Shown here: positions 25,022 to 32,715 of the stretch, piece by piece
How the letters are laid out: the number at the start of each line of letters is the position of its first letter
How positions within the stretch are numbered: position 1 is the stretch's first letter
Assembly: GCF_024054535.1 (NCBI RefSeq)
Contig: NZ_JAMXLV010000024.1
Location: forward strand, 1-64,000
Source of the DNA: Thermococcus alcaliphilus
GTDB lineage: Archaea > Methanobacteriota_B > Thermococci > Thermococcales > Thermococcaceae
DNA: 64,000 nt
Reading direction: 5' to 3'
Translations under genes and position numbers: made by a program
Notes under the pieces: model-generated
Told to the model about the DNA's origin: nothing
Seen by the model: only the letters and a program-made list of their open reading frames with translations
Database searches by the model: none

Positions 25022-25726
25022 TCAGACCCCGTGAAACAGAACTTCTTGGTGGTAAACTTCAATGCCCTTGTCAGTTATCTTATAAGGCCTAATCTCCTCA
25101 TCAAAGGTACTCCCTCTGAACTTCGTTATCTTAATGCCTCTAAGGGTCTTTCCACGCTCTTCGATTGATCTCAGCTCTATAACCCCGCTCACAAGATACT
25201 CCTCAATATCACTATCTCTAAGCTCTGAAGTAAGGATAATTGTAGCCTTATACTTGGATATCGTCTTCAGAAAAGCCATAAAAGTTCTTCTGTACTCAAG
25301 CTCATCTATAATCGTAAGCCTGATCATTGTTAAAGGATCTATAACTATTCTTGAGTAATTTTCAGCATTGAGTTCTTCGCTTATTGCCCTTGTAAGCTTT
25401 TCAAAGCTGGTTGCAAATTCTTCATAAAGGACGTCGGCAAAGATAGTCTTCTTTTCTCCTACGGGTGTTGCATCCACGAGCTTTATATTGGGGTGATCCA
25501 GATCAAAGCCAAATTTGCTCATGTCCTCTTTGAGGGTTGAAATGGGCTCTTCAAAAGTAATATACAGACATTTTTCTCCTTTTTTAGTCCCTTCCATCAA
25601 AAACTGCATTGCCAACGTAGTTTTACCAGCTCCAGGTCCTCCTTTTATAAGATACGCCCTCCCGGGGATGAGGCCACCGTTGAGCATTTTATCGAGGCCT
25701 TCAACCCCTGTAGAAATTCTCTTCAT
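25022..25726 (-). CDS. KaiC-like RecA-superfamily ATPase
   Basis: 234 residues from the ATG at 25726 after GGTGAG. Single KaiC domain: STGVEGLDKMLNGGLIPGR, Walker A GGPGAGKTT, ITFEEP with the catalytic glutamates, Walker B-type RIVIDPLTMIRL, and the terminal LRGIKITKFRGS. Archaeal KaiC-family ATPases are usually parts of signal-transduction or motility switches rather than clocks. It heads an operon with a degenerate paralogue and five membrane proteins, suggesting an ATPase-controlled membrane complex. Substrate and partner are unknown. Confidence 0.9.
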   Translation of the reverse strand: MKRISTGVEGLDKMLNGGLIPGRAYLIKGGPGAGKTTLAMQFLMEGTKKGEKCLYITFEEPISTLKEDMSKFGFDLDHPNIKLVDATPVGEKKTIFADVLYEEFATSFEKLTRAISEELNAENYSRIVIDPLTMIRLTIIDELEYRRTFMAFLKTISKYKATIILTSELRDSDIEEYLVSGVIELRSIEERGKTLRGIKITKFRGSTFDEEIRPYKITDKGIEVYHQEVLFHGV

Positions 25727-25771
25727 GTTACTCACCACTGTGAGTTAATCTACTCTCAACTTAATAAACCT

Positions 25772-25804
25772 TTTTAATTGTACAAGATGTTTTAATTGTA
25801 TAAG
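25772..25804. repeat. direct repeat in the promoter of the KaiC-linked operon
   Basis: Two near-identical 15-mers, TTTTAATTGTACAAG (25772-25786) and TTTTAATTGTATAAG (25790-25804), 18 bases apart start to start. On the leftward strand they read CTTGTACAATTAAAA and CTTATACAATTAAAA, containing TATA-like sequence. They lie 46-78 bases upstream of the KaiC-like start. Possible tandem operator or duplicated promoter. Confidence 0.5.
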
Positions 25805-25875
25805 GCCCTGCTTCAAAACCCCACACTATAAGTAACAAGAAAAGTAGAAAAACACCAAAGAAATCATAAAGAGGA

Positions 25876-26250
25876 TCACTCAAGCTGAACCTCGTTCTCC
25901 CAGAGGCCGTGGATGTTACAGTAACTCAAAGCATAGAGCTTGCCCTTCTTCTTGGTCTTGAGTACAAAGTAAGCTATGGGCTCTGTGTACACATCACTCG
26001 TGTTTGGGCCGTTTACAGACTCTCCATGGGCTGTAAACTCAGCCCTTCCAACATGGTAAACAAAGTTCTCGCCCTCTGGTAAGAAGTAAAGCTCTATGTA
26101 TCTGATGTGGTGCTCGGTGGTGTTTGGATGCGGGATTTCTTTACCAACTTGCACCTTAACTTTAACAAGCTCTCCTTCTCTTTCGTACTCTATAACGGGG
26201 ACGTGCTTTTCTCCTTTCCAGTCCCCACTCCTTATGGTTTCACCAATCAT
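25876..26250 (-). CDS. sorA: superoxide reductase (1Fe, neelaredoxin type)
   Basis: 124 residues from the ATG at 26250, the length of the P. furiosus enzyme; an ORF extension to 26259 is upstream of the ribosome site. The non-heme iron ligands are visible: Glu and His of KGEKHVPVIE, HP and HH of EIPHPNTTEHHIRYIE, and YCNIHGLW (Cys and His). Reduces superoxide to hydrogen peroxide without making oxygen, using electrons from rubredoxin. Lies 10 bases after the rubredoxin gene, whose 3' end supplies the GAGGTGG ribosome site. Confidence 0.97.
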   Translation of the reverse strand: MIGETIRSGDWKGEKHVPVIEYEREGELVKVKVQVGKEIPHPNTTEHHIRYIELYFLPEGENFVYHVGRAEFTAHGESVNGPNTSDVYTEPIAYFVLKTKKKGKLYALSYCNIHGLWENEVQLE

Positions 26251-26260
26251 CCCGACCACC

Positions 26261-26425
26261 TCAATCCTCTATCTTTTCAAACATGTCTTTTGGAGCTCCA
26301 CAGAGCGGGCATACCCAATCATCCGGGATGTCCTCAAACTTTGTTCCTGGGGCAACTCCACTATCCGGATCCCCTGCTTCCTCATCGTATATGTATCCAC
26401 AAACTATGCACTTCCACTTCGCCAT
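26261..26425 (-). CDS. rubredoxin
   Basis: 54 residues, too short for many ORF filters. CIVCGYIY and CPLCGAPK give the two CxxC pairs that hold one iron; the DWVCP segment and acidic surface are typical. Carries electrons from NROR to SOR, rubrerythrin and possibly the flavodiiron protein. First gene of the rubredoxin-SOR operon. The leader contains the palindrome CTAATATTATTAG (about 26439-26451) just downstream of a TTTATAAGG TATA box. Confidence 0.97.
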   Translation of the reverse strand: MAKWKCIVCGYIYDEEAGDPDSGVAPGTKFEDIPDDWVCPLCGAPKDMFEKIED

Positions 26426-26503
26426 GTTTCCACCACCCTAATATTATTAGATTAACCTTATAAAGTTTGCGCTCCGAACTAAATGGAGCAAAAAACGAAA
26501 GAG

Positions 26504-27019
26504 TTACTCAAACACTACGAACTTGTCCCTTGAAGTGCCACAGACTGGGCAGTACTCTGGAGCCTCGTCAACTGCTGTGTAGCCGCAAACTGGGCAGATG
26601 TAGACCTTCTTTATCTCTATGTCCTTCTTCTGCTCTGCAAGTTCTTTTGCCTTTTTATAAAGCTCTGCATGGATTTTTTCGGCCTCCAAGGCATAGTGAG
26701 TGCTCCTAACGGCTTCTTTCTCTCCTTGGAACTCTGCCACTTTATTGAAAACAGGGTACATTTCTTCAACTTCATAGGTCTCGCCATCAATAGCAACTTG
26801 AAGATTGCTTGGGGTGTCCTTAACGTTGCCTAAAGCTTCATAGTGATTTTTTGCATGAACGAGCTCTGCATAGGCTATAGCTCTAAAAAGCTTCGCTATG
26901 TTTGGAAATCCTTCCTTCTCAGCCACATCCGCAAAAATCATGTACCTCATGTGGGCCATGCTTTCCCCAGCGTATGCTTCCTCAAGAAACTTCTTGGTCA
27001 TTTTTCTTTCAACCACCAT
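26504..27019 (-). CDS. rbr: rubrerythrin
   Basis: 171 residues from the ATG at 27019 after GAGGTGAT, the same length as P. furiosus rubrerythrin. N-terminal diiron domain: EAYAGESMAHMRY, AIAYAELVHAKNH and EAVRSTHYALEAEKIHAEL, which supply the ligands. C-terminal rubredoxin-type domain: CPVCGYTAVDEAPEYCPVCG. Reduces hydrogen peroxide to water with rubredoxin as donor, removing the product of SOR. Own promoter with the ACCTT-N13-TCGAA element. Confidence 0.97.
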   Translation of the reverse strand: MVVERKMTKKFLEEAYAGESMAHMRYMIFADVAEKEGFPNIAKLFRAIAYAELVHAKNHYEALGNVKDTPSNLQVAIDGETYEVEEMYPVFNKVAEFQGEKEAVRSTHYALEAEKIHAELYKKAKELAEQKKDIEIKKVYICPVCGYTAVDEAPEYCPVCGTSRDKFVVFE

Positions 27020-27048
27020 ACCCATCACCTCAAAACGGCATTATTAAT

Positions 27049-27071
27049 TTCGATAGAGAAATATAAAAGGT
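27049..27071 (-). promoter_or_regulatory. ACCTT-N13-TCGAA promoter element of rubrerythrin
   Basis: On the leftward strand ACCTT (27071-27067) begins the TATA region CCTTTTATATTTC and is followed, 13 bases later, by TCGAA (27053-27049), about 30 bases before the start codon. Spacing is identical to the encapsulin and 2-oxoacid oxidoreductase promoters. Confidence 0.45.
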
Positions 27072-27106
27072 TTTCTCTCCGAAATTTATAAGATAGGGAA
27101 AGAACA

Positions 27107-28195
27107 TCACAGTTCATCTATGCTAACTCCAGCTTTTATCTTCCTCTCCAGCATCATTGCCTTCCTTATGTCCTCCATAACAACCGCTCCGACTATCTTG
27201 CCTCCTTCAAGGAAAACTTTTGTCTTCTCATCCAGCCACTTTCCCTCTCCCCTTGTTTTTCCAATCAGGGCTATTGAGAAATTTCCAAATTTAAAAACTG
27301 TGGAACGGAATTCAAAGTCATACCTGTCTTCTATACCTCTTAAAAGGTTAGCAAGGACTCTCGCATGCCCCATGGCAGCCTTTGCAGTGCCGCAGATTAT
27401 TCCATTGTACTCGGCGCAATCTCCGATAGCATACACATCCTTTGCTGAAGTTCGGAAGTGGTCATCAATCAATATTCCCCTCCCAGCGTGAATACCGCTT
27501 TTAACGGCTATTTCCTTGTTGGGAACAATTCCAAAAGCGCATATCTTGACTTTCCCATTTACGTAACCCTTATCCGTAAGAACTCCCTCATTATCTGCCT
27601 TCAGCGCATTTGCATTGAGATAAAACTCTACCCCATCGCATTCGAGCTTCTCCATCATTACTTTCGTGAGCTCTTCATCAAGGCCAAGAAGATTACTCCT
27701 TCTGTGAACTAACTTAACTTTGTAGCCTGCTTTTGCCAGGTTCCCAGCAAGCTCAAGACCTATAAATCCGCCGCCAAGTATCAGAACGTCTTCATATTTT
27801 TCTATTTGCTCTTTAATTCTCTCGGCATCCTGGAGTGTTCTAAGGGTGTGTACGAACTCTTTGCCCTCAAGAGTTGGTTTTCTTGGCCTGGCACCGGTGG
27901 CTATAACTAAGACATCGTAGGGTATCTCGCCTTCACTTGTTATCAGCCTTTTTCGAGCCCTGTCTATTAACTCCGCTCTTACCCCTAGATTCAGGTCTAT
28001 TCCTTTCTTTTCGTACCATTCAAGGGAATACGGGAAGAGCTTTTCCTTCTCAATGAATCCTGCTATGTAATGGCTTAACATAGGTTTGCTGTAATGGGGA
28101 ACCTTCTCCTGCTCAACTATGCTTATCTCTTCTCCAGAAAGCTGATTGGCTAATTCCACTCCCCCGGGCCCATTTCCAACTATGACAATCCTCAT
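27107..28195 (-). CDS. nror: NAD(P)H:rubredoxin oxidoreductase
   Basis: 362 residues. FAD-binding [10 protein letters not shown] at the N-terminus, second dinucleotide fold [19 protein letters not shown] for NAD(P)[10 protein letters not shown], and the FAD-contacting [11 protein letters not shown]. Matches the two-dinucleotide-fold NROR of P. furiosus in length. Feeds electrons from NAD(P)H to rubredoxin for superoxide, peroxide and oxygen removal. It starts 10 bases after the ferritin-like gene at 28206 and is probably co-transcribed with it. Confidence 0.92.
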   Translation of the reverse strand: MRIVIVGNGPGGVELANQLSGEEISIVEQEKVPHYSKPMLSHYIAGFIEKEKLFPYSLEWYEKKGIDLNLGVRAELIDRARKRLITSEGEIPYDVLVIATGARPRKPTLEGKEFVHTLRTLQDAERIKEQIEKYEDVLILGGGFIGLELAGNLAKAGYKVKLVHRRSNLLGLDEELTKVMMEKLECDGVEFYLNANALKADNEGVLTDKGYVNGKVKICAFGIVPNKEIAVKSGIHAGRGILIDDHFRTSAKDVYAIGDCAEYNGIICGTAKAAMGHARVLANLLRGIEDRYDFEFRSTVFKFGNFSIALIGKTRGEGKWLDEKTKVFLEGGKIVGAVVMEDIRKAMMLERKIKAGVSIDEL

Positions 28196-28205
28196 ATGCC
28201 TCCCT

Positions 28206-28745
28206 TCAGAGAACTCTTGGCTTGTAGTAGATTTCCACCTGATTGAATATCACATGAGCGGGGATATCGGCATAATCTGGCCTTCCTCTCATGAGCCCCT
28301 CCAGATATTCCTTGTGAACTTCGATTGCTTTGTAATGAGCTCTCTCCTGCGTTGCCAAGAAGTCAAAAAGAGCCTTATGCTCAGGCAGTCTCTTGGCTAG
28401 AAGTTTATAAACTCTCTCTGCAACCTTTTCATTCATTAGTGCAGTCCTCATAGCCTCAACCATTGCGCCCAGGGTTACGGCATTGACAGTGCTCTCAAGG
28501 AAGGGAATTCCCTGAGGCACTGGATAGCTCTCATCTCCGAAGAGTTTTTTGTATAAGTTTAGCAAGAGTAATCTATGCGCCTCTTCCGCCTTTGCGAGGT
28601 CTTTAAAGAAGTTCTCTATAAGCTCACCCTTTCCCTCCGCAAGTTTGAGATAAAAGGCTTTGGCATCTTCTTCAGAGGCTATTGCATAGCCTAAAATTTC
28701 CTTTTCAGAAAGGGCTTCCAGTCTTTTAACAATATCTTCTTCCAT
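28206..28745 (-). CDS. ferritin-like diiron protein linked to NROR
   Basis: 179 residues from the ATG at 28745 after AGGAGGTG. Opens with [21 protein letters not shown], the same start as the next protein upstream. Ligand helices: [10 protein letters not shown] with AEEAHRLLL, and NEKVAERVY with [10 protein letters not shown]-terminal YKPRVL tail. Close paralogue of the 28818 protein. Co-transcription with NROR suggests NROR/rubredoxin reduces it, as for rubrerythrin; this is inference. Confidence 0.82.
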   Translation of the reverse strand: MEEDIVKRLEALSEKEILGYAIASEEDAKAFYLKLAEGKGELIENFFKDLAKAEEAHRLLLLNLYKKLFGDESYPVPQGIPFLESTVNAVTLGAMVEAMRTALMNEKVAERVYKLLAKRLPEHKALFDFLATQERAHYKAIEVHKEYLEGLMRGRPDYADIPAHVIFNQVEIYYKPRVL

Positions 28746-28817
28746 GAATACACCTCCTACGTTAAAGATTTTCTCATGGGTATATTTAATGTTTACCACT
28801 CCACTTCTTCTGAAGAA

Positions 28818-29369
28818 TCAATAGGGTTTTGTCCTCGGCTTATAATACTGTTCAGGGTTTGAAAAGAGCTGTGCTGTTATAGGGGTTTTGGAGATCTCAT
28901 TCCCCTCAAGTTGGGCTTCAAAATAGTCCTTGTACATTTTTAAGGCCTCTATATGGCCTGCTTCTTGAGTTGCCAAGTATTCAAAGACGTCCCTATGTTC
29001 AGAGGCTTTTTTGGAGAGATAATTATAAATTCTGTATGTGTTTTCTTCATTTTCAAGAACGATCCTAAGGGCATCAACTAAGTTCTGACAGGTTTCGGTG
29101 GATAGAGAAGCATGAACTGACGATACGCTTTCAACTAACTGCAATGTTTCCTCCCCAAATTTTTCTCTATAAATTCCCAGAAGGACTTCCCAATGAGCTT
29201 TCTCATCGTTGGCAACCGTTTCAAGAAACTCTGCTATCAGCTGCCCCTTATCTTTTGAAAGGTCTCTATAGAAAAGTTCGAGTTCTCTCTCAGAAGCAAT
29301 CGCATAGCTTAGTATTTCTTTTTCAGAAAAAGCCTCCAGTTTCTCAATAATATTGCTCCTTTTTTCCAC
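28818..29369 (-). CDS. ferritin-like diiron protein
   Basis: 183 residues from GTG 29369, preceded by AGGTGAT; the open frame beyond it covers the promoter. Ligand helices: ASERELELFY with DEKAHWEVL, and NEENTYRIY with QEAGHIEAL. Shares EAFSEKEILSYAIASE and the YYKPR tail with the protein at 28206; a tandem duplication is likely. No rubredoxin domain. Separate promoter. Confidence 0.82.
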   Translation of the reverse strand: MEKRSNIIEKLEAFSEKEILSYAIASERELELFYRDLSKDKGQLIAEFLETVANDEKAHWEVLLGIYREKFGEETLQLVESVSSVHASLSTETCQNLVDALRIVLENEENTYRIYNYLSKKASEHRDVFEYLATQEAGHIEALKMYKDYFEAQLEGNEISKTPITAQLFSNPEQYYKPRTKPY

Positions 29370-29427
29370 AAAAATCACCTGAATATAATTGCACCTAATG
29401 TTATTTAACACTTCCTGAAAGAAATCT

Positions 29428-30057
29428 TCATATGAGTTCGTTTAGCGAATTTAAAAGCATTTGTCCCCTTTTTAGTGCCCCCAAAAGATATTTGTCCCTT
29501 ATTTCACCTCTTTCAAGGAACTCTTCGAGTTCCTTCCTTATGTTCAAAAGATGAACTCGTCTTTGCTCTTCGTTTAAGGGTTTTTCGGCCTGGAGTTTTT
29601 CTCCTCCTTCTTTAAAGCCCTCCGGAAAGTACCAGTCCTTGAACCACGTAAAGCCCAAGTTAAAAAGCTTAAAGCCGAGCCTTGTTGTTGGAGCCGGAGC
29701 CCCAAAATAGAGAGCCCTTTTGGTTTCAAGGTCTTCAACATAGCTAACAAAGATATGCTCTCCGGGTTTTAAATGACTCGCAAAAAGCTCCAGCAGGGTC
29801 TCTTCTACGGGGGAATTGAAGTACAGCAGCCCAACGTTTGGAGTCGGATTTATGGAGGAAACCTCAACCCAAGAGCTGTAGTACCTCCTACCAAAATAAA
29901 TCCTTGCGTAAAGGAGGTGATCCCTTAAAGAACCTTTCTCAATGAAAATCTCAAGAAGAGCCTCGTTTGGAAATCTGCCGGGGTATTTTTCCGCATATAT
30001 CTCAAATTCTCCAACTTTAATTCCACTCAGCAGTTCTTCAACGGCGTTTTCAATCAT
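29428..30057 (-). CDS. DUF1122 family protein
   Basis: 209 residues, soluble, mixed alpha/beta. The stretch APAPTTRLGFKLFNLGFTWF with KDWYFPEG that follows is characteristic, from memory, of the archaeal DUF1122 family, which has no known role. It lies 34 bases after the flavodiiron gene without an obvious promoter, so it may share its transcript and be linked to oxygen response. Confidence 0.72.
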   Translation of the reverse strand: MIENAVEELLSGIKVGEFEIYAEKYPGRFPNEALLEIFIEKGSLRDHLLYARIYFGRRYYSSWVEVSSINPTPNVGLLYFNSPVEETLLELFASHLKPGEHIFVSYVEDLETKRALYFGAPAPTTRLGFKLFNLGFTWFKDWYFPEGFKEGGEKLQAEKPLNEEQRRVHLLNIRKELEEFLERGEIRDKYLLGALKRGQMLLNSLNELI

Positions 30058-30091
30058 AAGGGCACCTCTAAAAATAAATTAAAGATGAAGC

Positions 30092-31318
30092 TCACCTTCT
30101 GAGCCTTTTTACGAGTTCTCTAACCCCTTCTCTGATTCTTACCTCATCTTCTGGCGTAGTTCTGCCCTTTACCTCTATTGTATCCACGTGATCGAACTTT
30201 GACCTCTTGATTAGTGTCTCTATCTCTCTTCCAGCCACTCCTGCCCATCCGAATGTTCCTAGTATAAGAACAGGCTTTTCATAGTTGGCTTTATCGAGCA
30301 TCTCATAGAGAAGATACCTTATTCTCGGGTGTATGCCTGCTTCATATGTTGAAGCTCCAATGATAAGGGCTTCACTATCTGGAACTTCTCCAAGAATGTC
30401 GCTCACCGCTGGAGCCTCTTTGTCGGTGTATCTGTAAACTACCGGAGTGAAGCCGAGTCTTTCTAGCTCGTTAACTGCCACTCTAACGCTTTCCTCAACG
30501 AAGCCATACATTGAATCGTAAACCACCAAAACTTTGCCTTTCTTTGGAACTCCAGCGCCGACATTTGCATAGTGTTCAAAAATCTTCTGTGGGTTCTTAC
30601 GCCATATCAATCCATGCCCCGGAAGAATCATCCTGACATCGTCCACTATGCCGAGCTCTTTTATCTTCTCAATGTTCTCCACGATGTACTTGTGGTAGTG
30701 GCCGATAACAGTAACTATGTACTTGGTAACGTAGGGGAGATATTTCTCAACGACTTCATCGTCACTGTCATCTATGGCTTCGGGAATTGAGTATCCTCCT
30801 CCTGCATCACAGCCAAAAATTATCTTGTCCTCAACAACATAGGTTATCATGGTATCGGGCCAGTGAAGCCATGGAACCGTTATGAACTTTAAGGTCCTGT
30901 TACCTATCTTCAGTTCTTCTCCATCTTCAATTGCATGAACGTTCTCTTTGATATCATAAAACGCCTCTAAAAGTCTCTTTGCAAATATAGTGCCTATGAT
31001 CTTCGCCTTGTACCCGTTTAATTCGAGGATTTTTGGTAAAGAGCCGCTGTGATCCGGCTCCATGTGGTGGACAACTATGTGGGTTATCTGCTTGGGGTCA
31101 ACTATACTTGAGAGTGCCTCAAGAAATTGATCCACATAGTCTTTTTTCCAGGCATCAAAAAGGACAACCGCACTATCTGTCTTCATGAGGTAAGCATTAT
31201 AGGTTATTCCCTCTGGGATATCCCACGTTGCCTCGAAGTATTTTATTTTGTCATCGTCAATCCTCAAAAGGTAGAGCTCAGGTTCATCAAGAAGTTTCTC
31301 TATCCAAACCTTTGGCAT
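30092..31318 (-). CDS. flavodiiron protein (oxygen-reducing FprA type)
   Basis: 408 residues. N-terminal metallo-beta-lactamase-like domain holds the diiron site: HHMEPDHSGS, then WLHWPDTM, FGCDAGGG and the later LPGHGLIW supply His and carboxylate ligands. C-terminal flavodoxin domain (about 258-408) with VVYDSMYGFVEES for FMN phosphate and STYEAGIHP. Reduces O2 to water, or NO, using rubredoxin or F420H2-type donors; in Thermococcales an oxygen-removing role is expected. TATA-like CTTTTTATATTTC lies about 40 bases upstream. Confidence 0.93.
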   Translation of the reverse strand: MPKVWIEKLLDEPELYLLRIDDDKIKYFEATWDIPEGITYNAYLMKTDSAVVLFDAWKKDYVDQFLEALSSIVDPKQITHIVVHHMEPDHSGSLPKILELNGYKAKIIGTIFAKRLLEAFYDIKENVHAIEDGEELKIGNRTLKFITVPWLHWPDTMITYVVEDKIIFGCDAGGGYSIPEAIDDSDDEVVEKYLPYVTKYIVTVIGHYHKYIVENIEKIKELGIVDDVRMILPGHGLIWRKNPQKIFEHYANVGAGVPKKGKVLVVYDSMYGFVEESVRVAVNELERLGFTPVVYRYTDKEAPAVSDILGEVPDSEALIIGASTYEAGIHPRIRYLLYEMLDKANYEKPVLILGTFGWAGVAGREIETLIKRSKFDHVDTIEVKGRTTPEDEVRIREGVRELVKRLRR

Positions 31319-31366
31319 TTTTTCATCACCCCAATTTAGTTTAAAAATAGAAATATAAAAAGCTTT

Positions 31367-31813
31367 TCACCCTTCCAGAAACTCGAATATCTCTTCCAAG
31401 TTGGGAAGCTCCCCTATTGGGTAAACTTTGTAGAAGGCTATCTTTCCTTCTTCATCAACCAAAACGTTTGCCCTTTCTGAAATGCCATCCTTTTCTCTAA
31501 AAAGTCCATATAGCTTTGCAACCTCACCATGAGGCCAAAAGTCGCTCAGAATCCCGAGTTTCTTAAGCCCCATGTGTTCAGCCCAGGCCTTTTTACTCGG
31601 CACGGGATCAACGCTTATACCAACCGGGAGAACGTTTAGGGTTTCAAATTTTTCGTAGTTTTCTTCCAAAGCTTTCATCTGCTTTTCGCAAATACCTGTC
31701 CATGCCAGTGGGTGGAAGGATAGGAGAACTTTCTTCCCTCTAAAATCCGAAAGCTTAAATTCCTCTCCATTTTGGTCTTTCAACACAAAATCCGGTGCTT
31801 TTTCTCCAATCAC
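31367..31813 (-). CDS. AhpC/TSA-family peroxiredoxin
   Basis: 148 residues from GTG 31813, five bases after GAGGTGAG; a GTG at 31822 lies within the ribosome site. Thioredoxin fold; peroxidatic Cys in PLAWTGICEKQMKALEE. No second conserved cysteine, so a one-Cys or AhpE-like mechanism is likely. It follows the 2-oxoacid oxidoreductase beta gene by 29 bases and probably belongs to that operon, which suggests protection of the oxygen-labile enzyme. Confidence 0.85.
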   Translation of the reverse strand: MIGEKAPDFVLKDQNGEEFKLSDFRGKKVLLSFHPLAWTGICEKQMKALEENYEKFETLNVLPVGISVDPVPSKKAWAEHMGLKKLGILSDFWPHGEVAKLYGLFREKDGISERANVLVDEEGKIAFYKVYPIGELPNLEEIFEFLEG

Positions 31814-31842
31814 CTTACTCACCTCAAAAATTTATTAAAAAA

Positions 31843-32715
31843 TCAAAACGTTCTCTTAGCCTCCAAAATTTTTCCAATTTCTTCAAGCTTAGGATTCCTC
31901 TGCCACAGCGGTGTTTTGTCCCTTTTATAAGCTGGAACCAGCTCTTCAAAGGTTGGCTTTTCGTGGATGTAGAACACTCCCAGCGGGAGGGGATCGCTCT
32001 CTATAGCTCTCTTAAATGCCTCCTCCCTATCGTACGGGTTGTGGTCTTTCATCCAGTAAGTGTGCTCGCGATACCATTCGTAGGTGTTCACCTTGTTGAA
32101 GCTCACACATGGATGGAAGATGTCTACTATGGCTAATCCTTTATGCTGGATGGCCTTTTTGATTATCTCCACGCTCTCTTTGAAGTATCCCATGAAAGTC
32201 CTTGCTACAAAAGATGCATCCAGGGCTATTGCCAAGGCTATTGGGTTGAATGGCTCTTCAAAGACTCCCCAAGGTTGAGTAGGAGTTTTCATCCCCAGCA
32301 TTGTTGTGGGAGAAGCTTGGCCTTTAGTCAAACCATAAATCTGGTTGTCGTGGACTAAAACCGTTATGTCTGGGTTTCTTCTTATGGCATGGAGAAGGTG
32401 GTTGCCTCCTTCAGCGTACATGTCTCCATCTCCACCCTCCGCTATTACCGTCAAAGATGGATTTGCAGCTTTAACAGCTGTAGCTATTGGAATTGAACGA
32501 CCGTGAAGGGTATGGTAGCCGTTAACGTTTATGTAGTGGGGCATCTTTGCAGCTTGGCCAATTCCACTTATTATGACAACATCCTGCGGCCTTAGGTTGA
32601 GCTCGGCAAAAGCAGACCTCAAGATGTTTCTAATACCGAAGTTTCCACACCCGGGACACCAGGCTATGTCCTTGCTTCCGGGTCTTTCGGGTTCAAAAAT
32701 AAGCGGAGAGATCAT
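31843..32715 (-). CDS. 2-oxoacid:ferredoxin oxidoreductase, beta subunit
   Basis: 290 residues. Thiamine diphosphate motif [20 protein letters not shown] with Mg ligands. Iron-sulfur ligands C20 and C23 (WCPGC) and C203 (HPCVSFN) are present, but the position of the third cluster cysteine in characterised Sulfolobus-type enzymes (GIGC) is Q54 ([11 protein letters not shown]). Cluster binding may therefore be three-ligand or altered. The pair decarboxylates 2-oxoacids to acyl-CoA with reduction of ferredoxin; substrate unknown. Start overlaps the gamma-alpha stop by four bases. Confidence 0.88.
   Translation of the reverse strand: MISPLIFEPERPGSKDIAWCPGCGNFGIRNILRSAFAELNLRPQDVVIISGIGQAAKMPHYINVNGYHTLHGRSIPIATAVKAANPSLTVIAEGGDGDMYAEGGNHLLHAIRRNPDITVLVHDNQIYGLTKGQASPTTMLGMKTPTQPWGVFEEPFNPIALAIALDASFVARTFMGYFKESVEIIKKAIQHKGLAIVDIFHPCVSFNKVNTYEWYREHTYWMKDHNPYDREEAFKRAIESDPLPLGVFYIHEKPTFEELVPAYKRDKTPLWQRNPKLEEIGKILEAKRTF

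Noticed and set aside
25772-25804. CRISPR-like repeat
   Set aside because: Only two short copies 18 bases apart, no spacers of uniform length and no cas genes; no CRISPR array was seen in the window.
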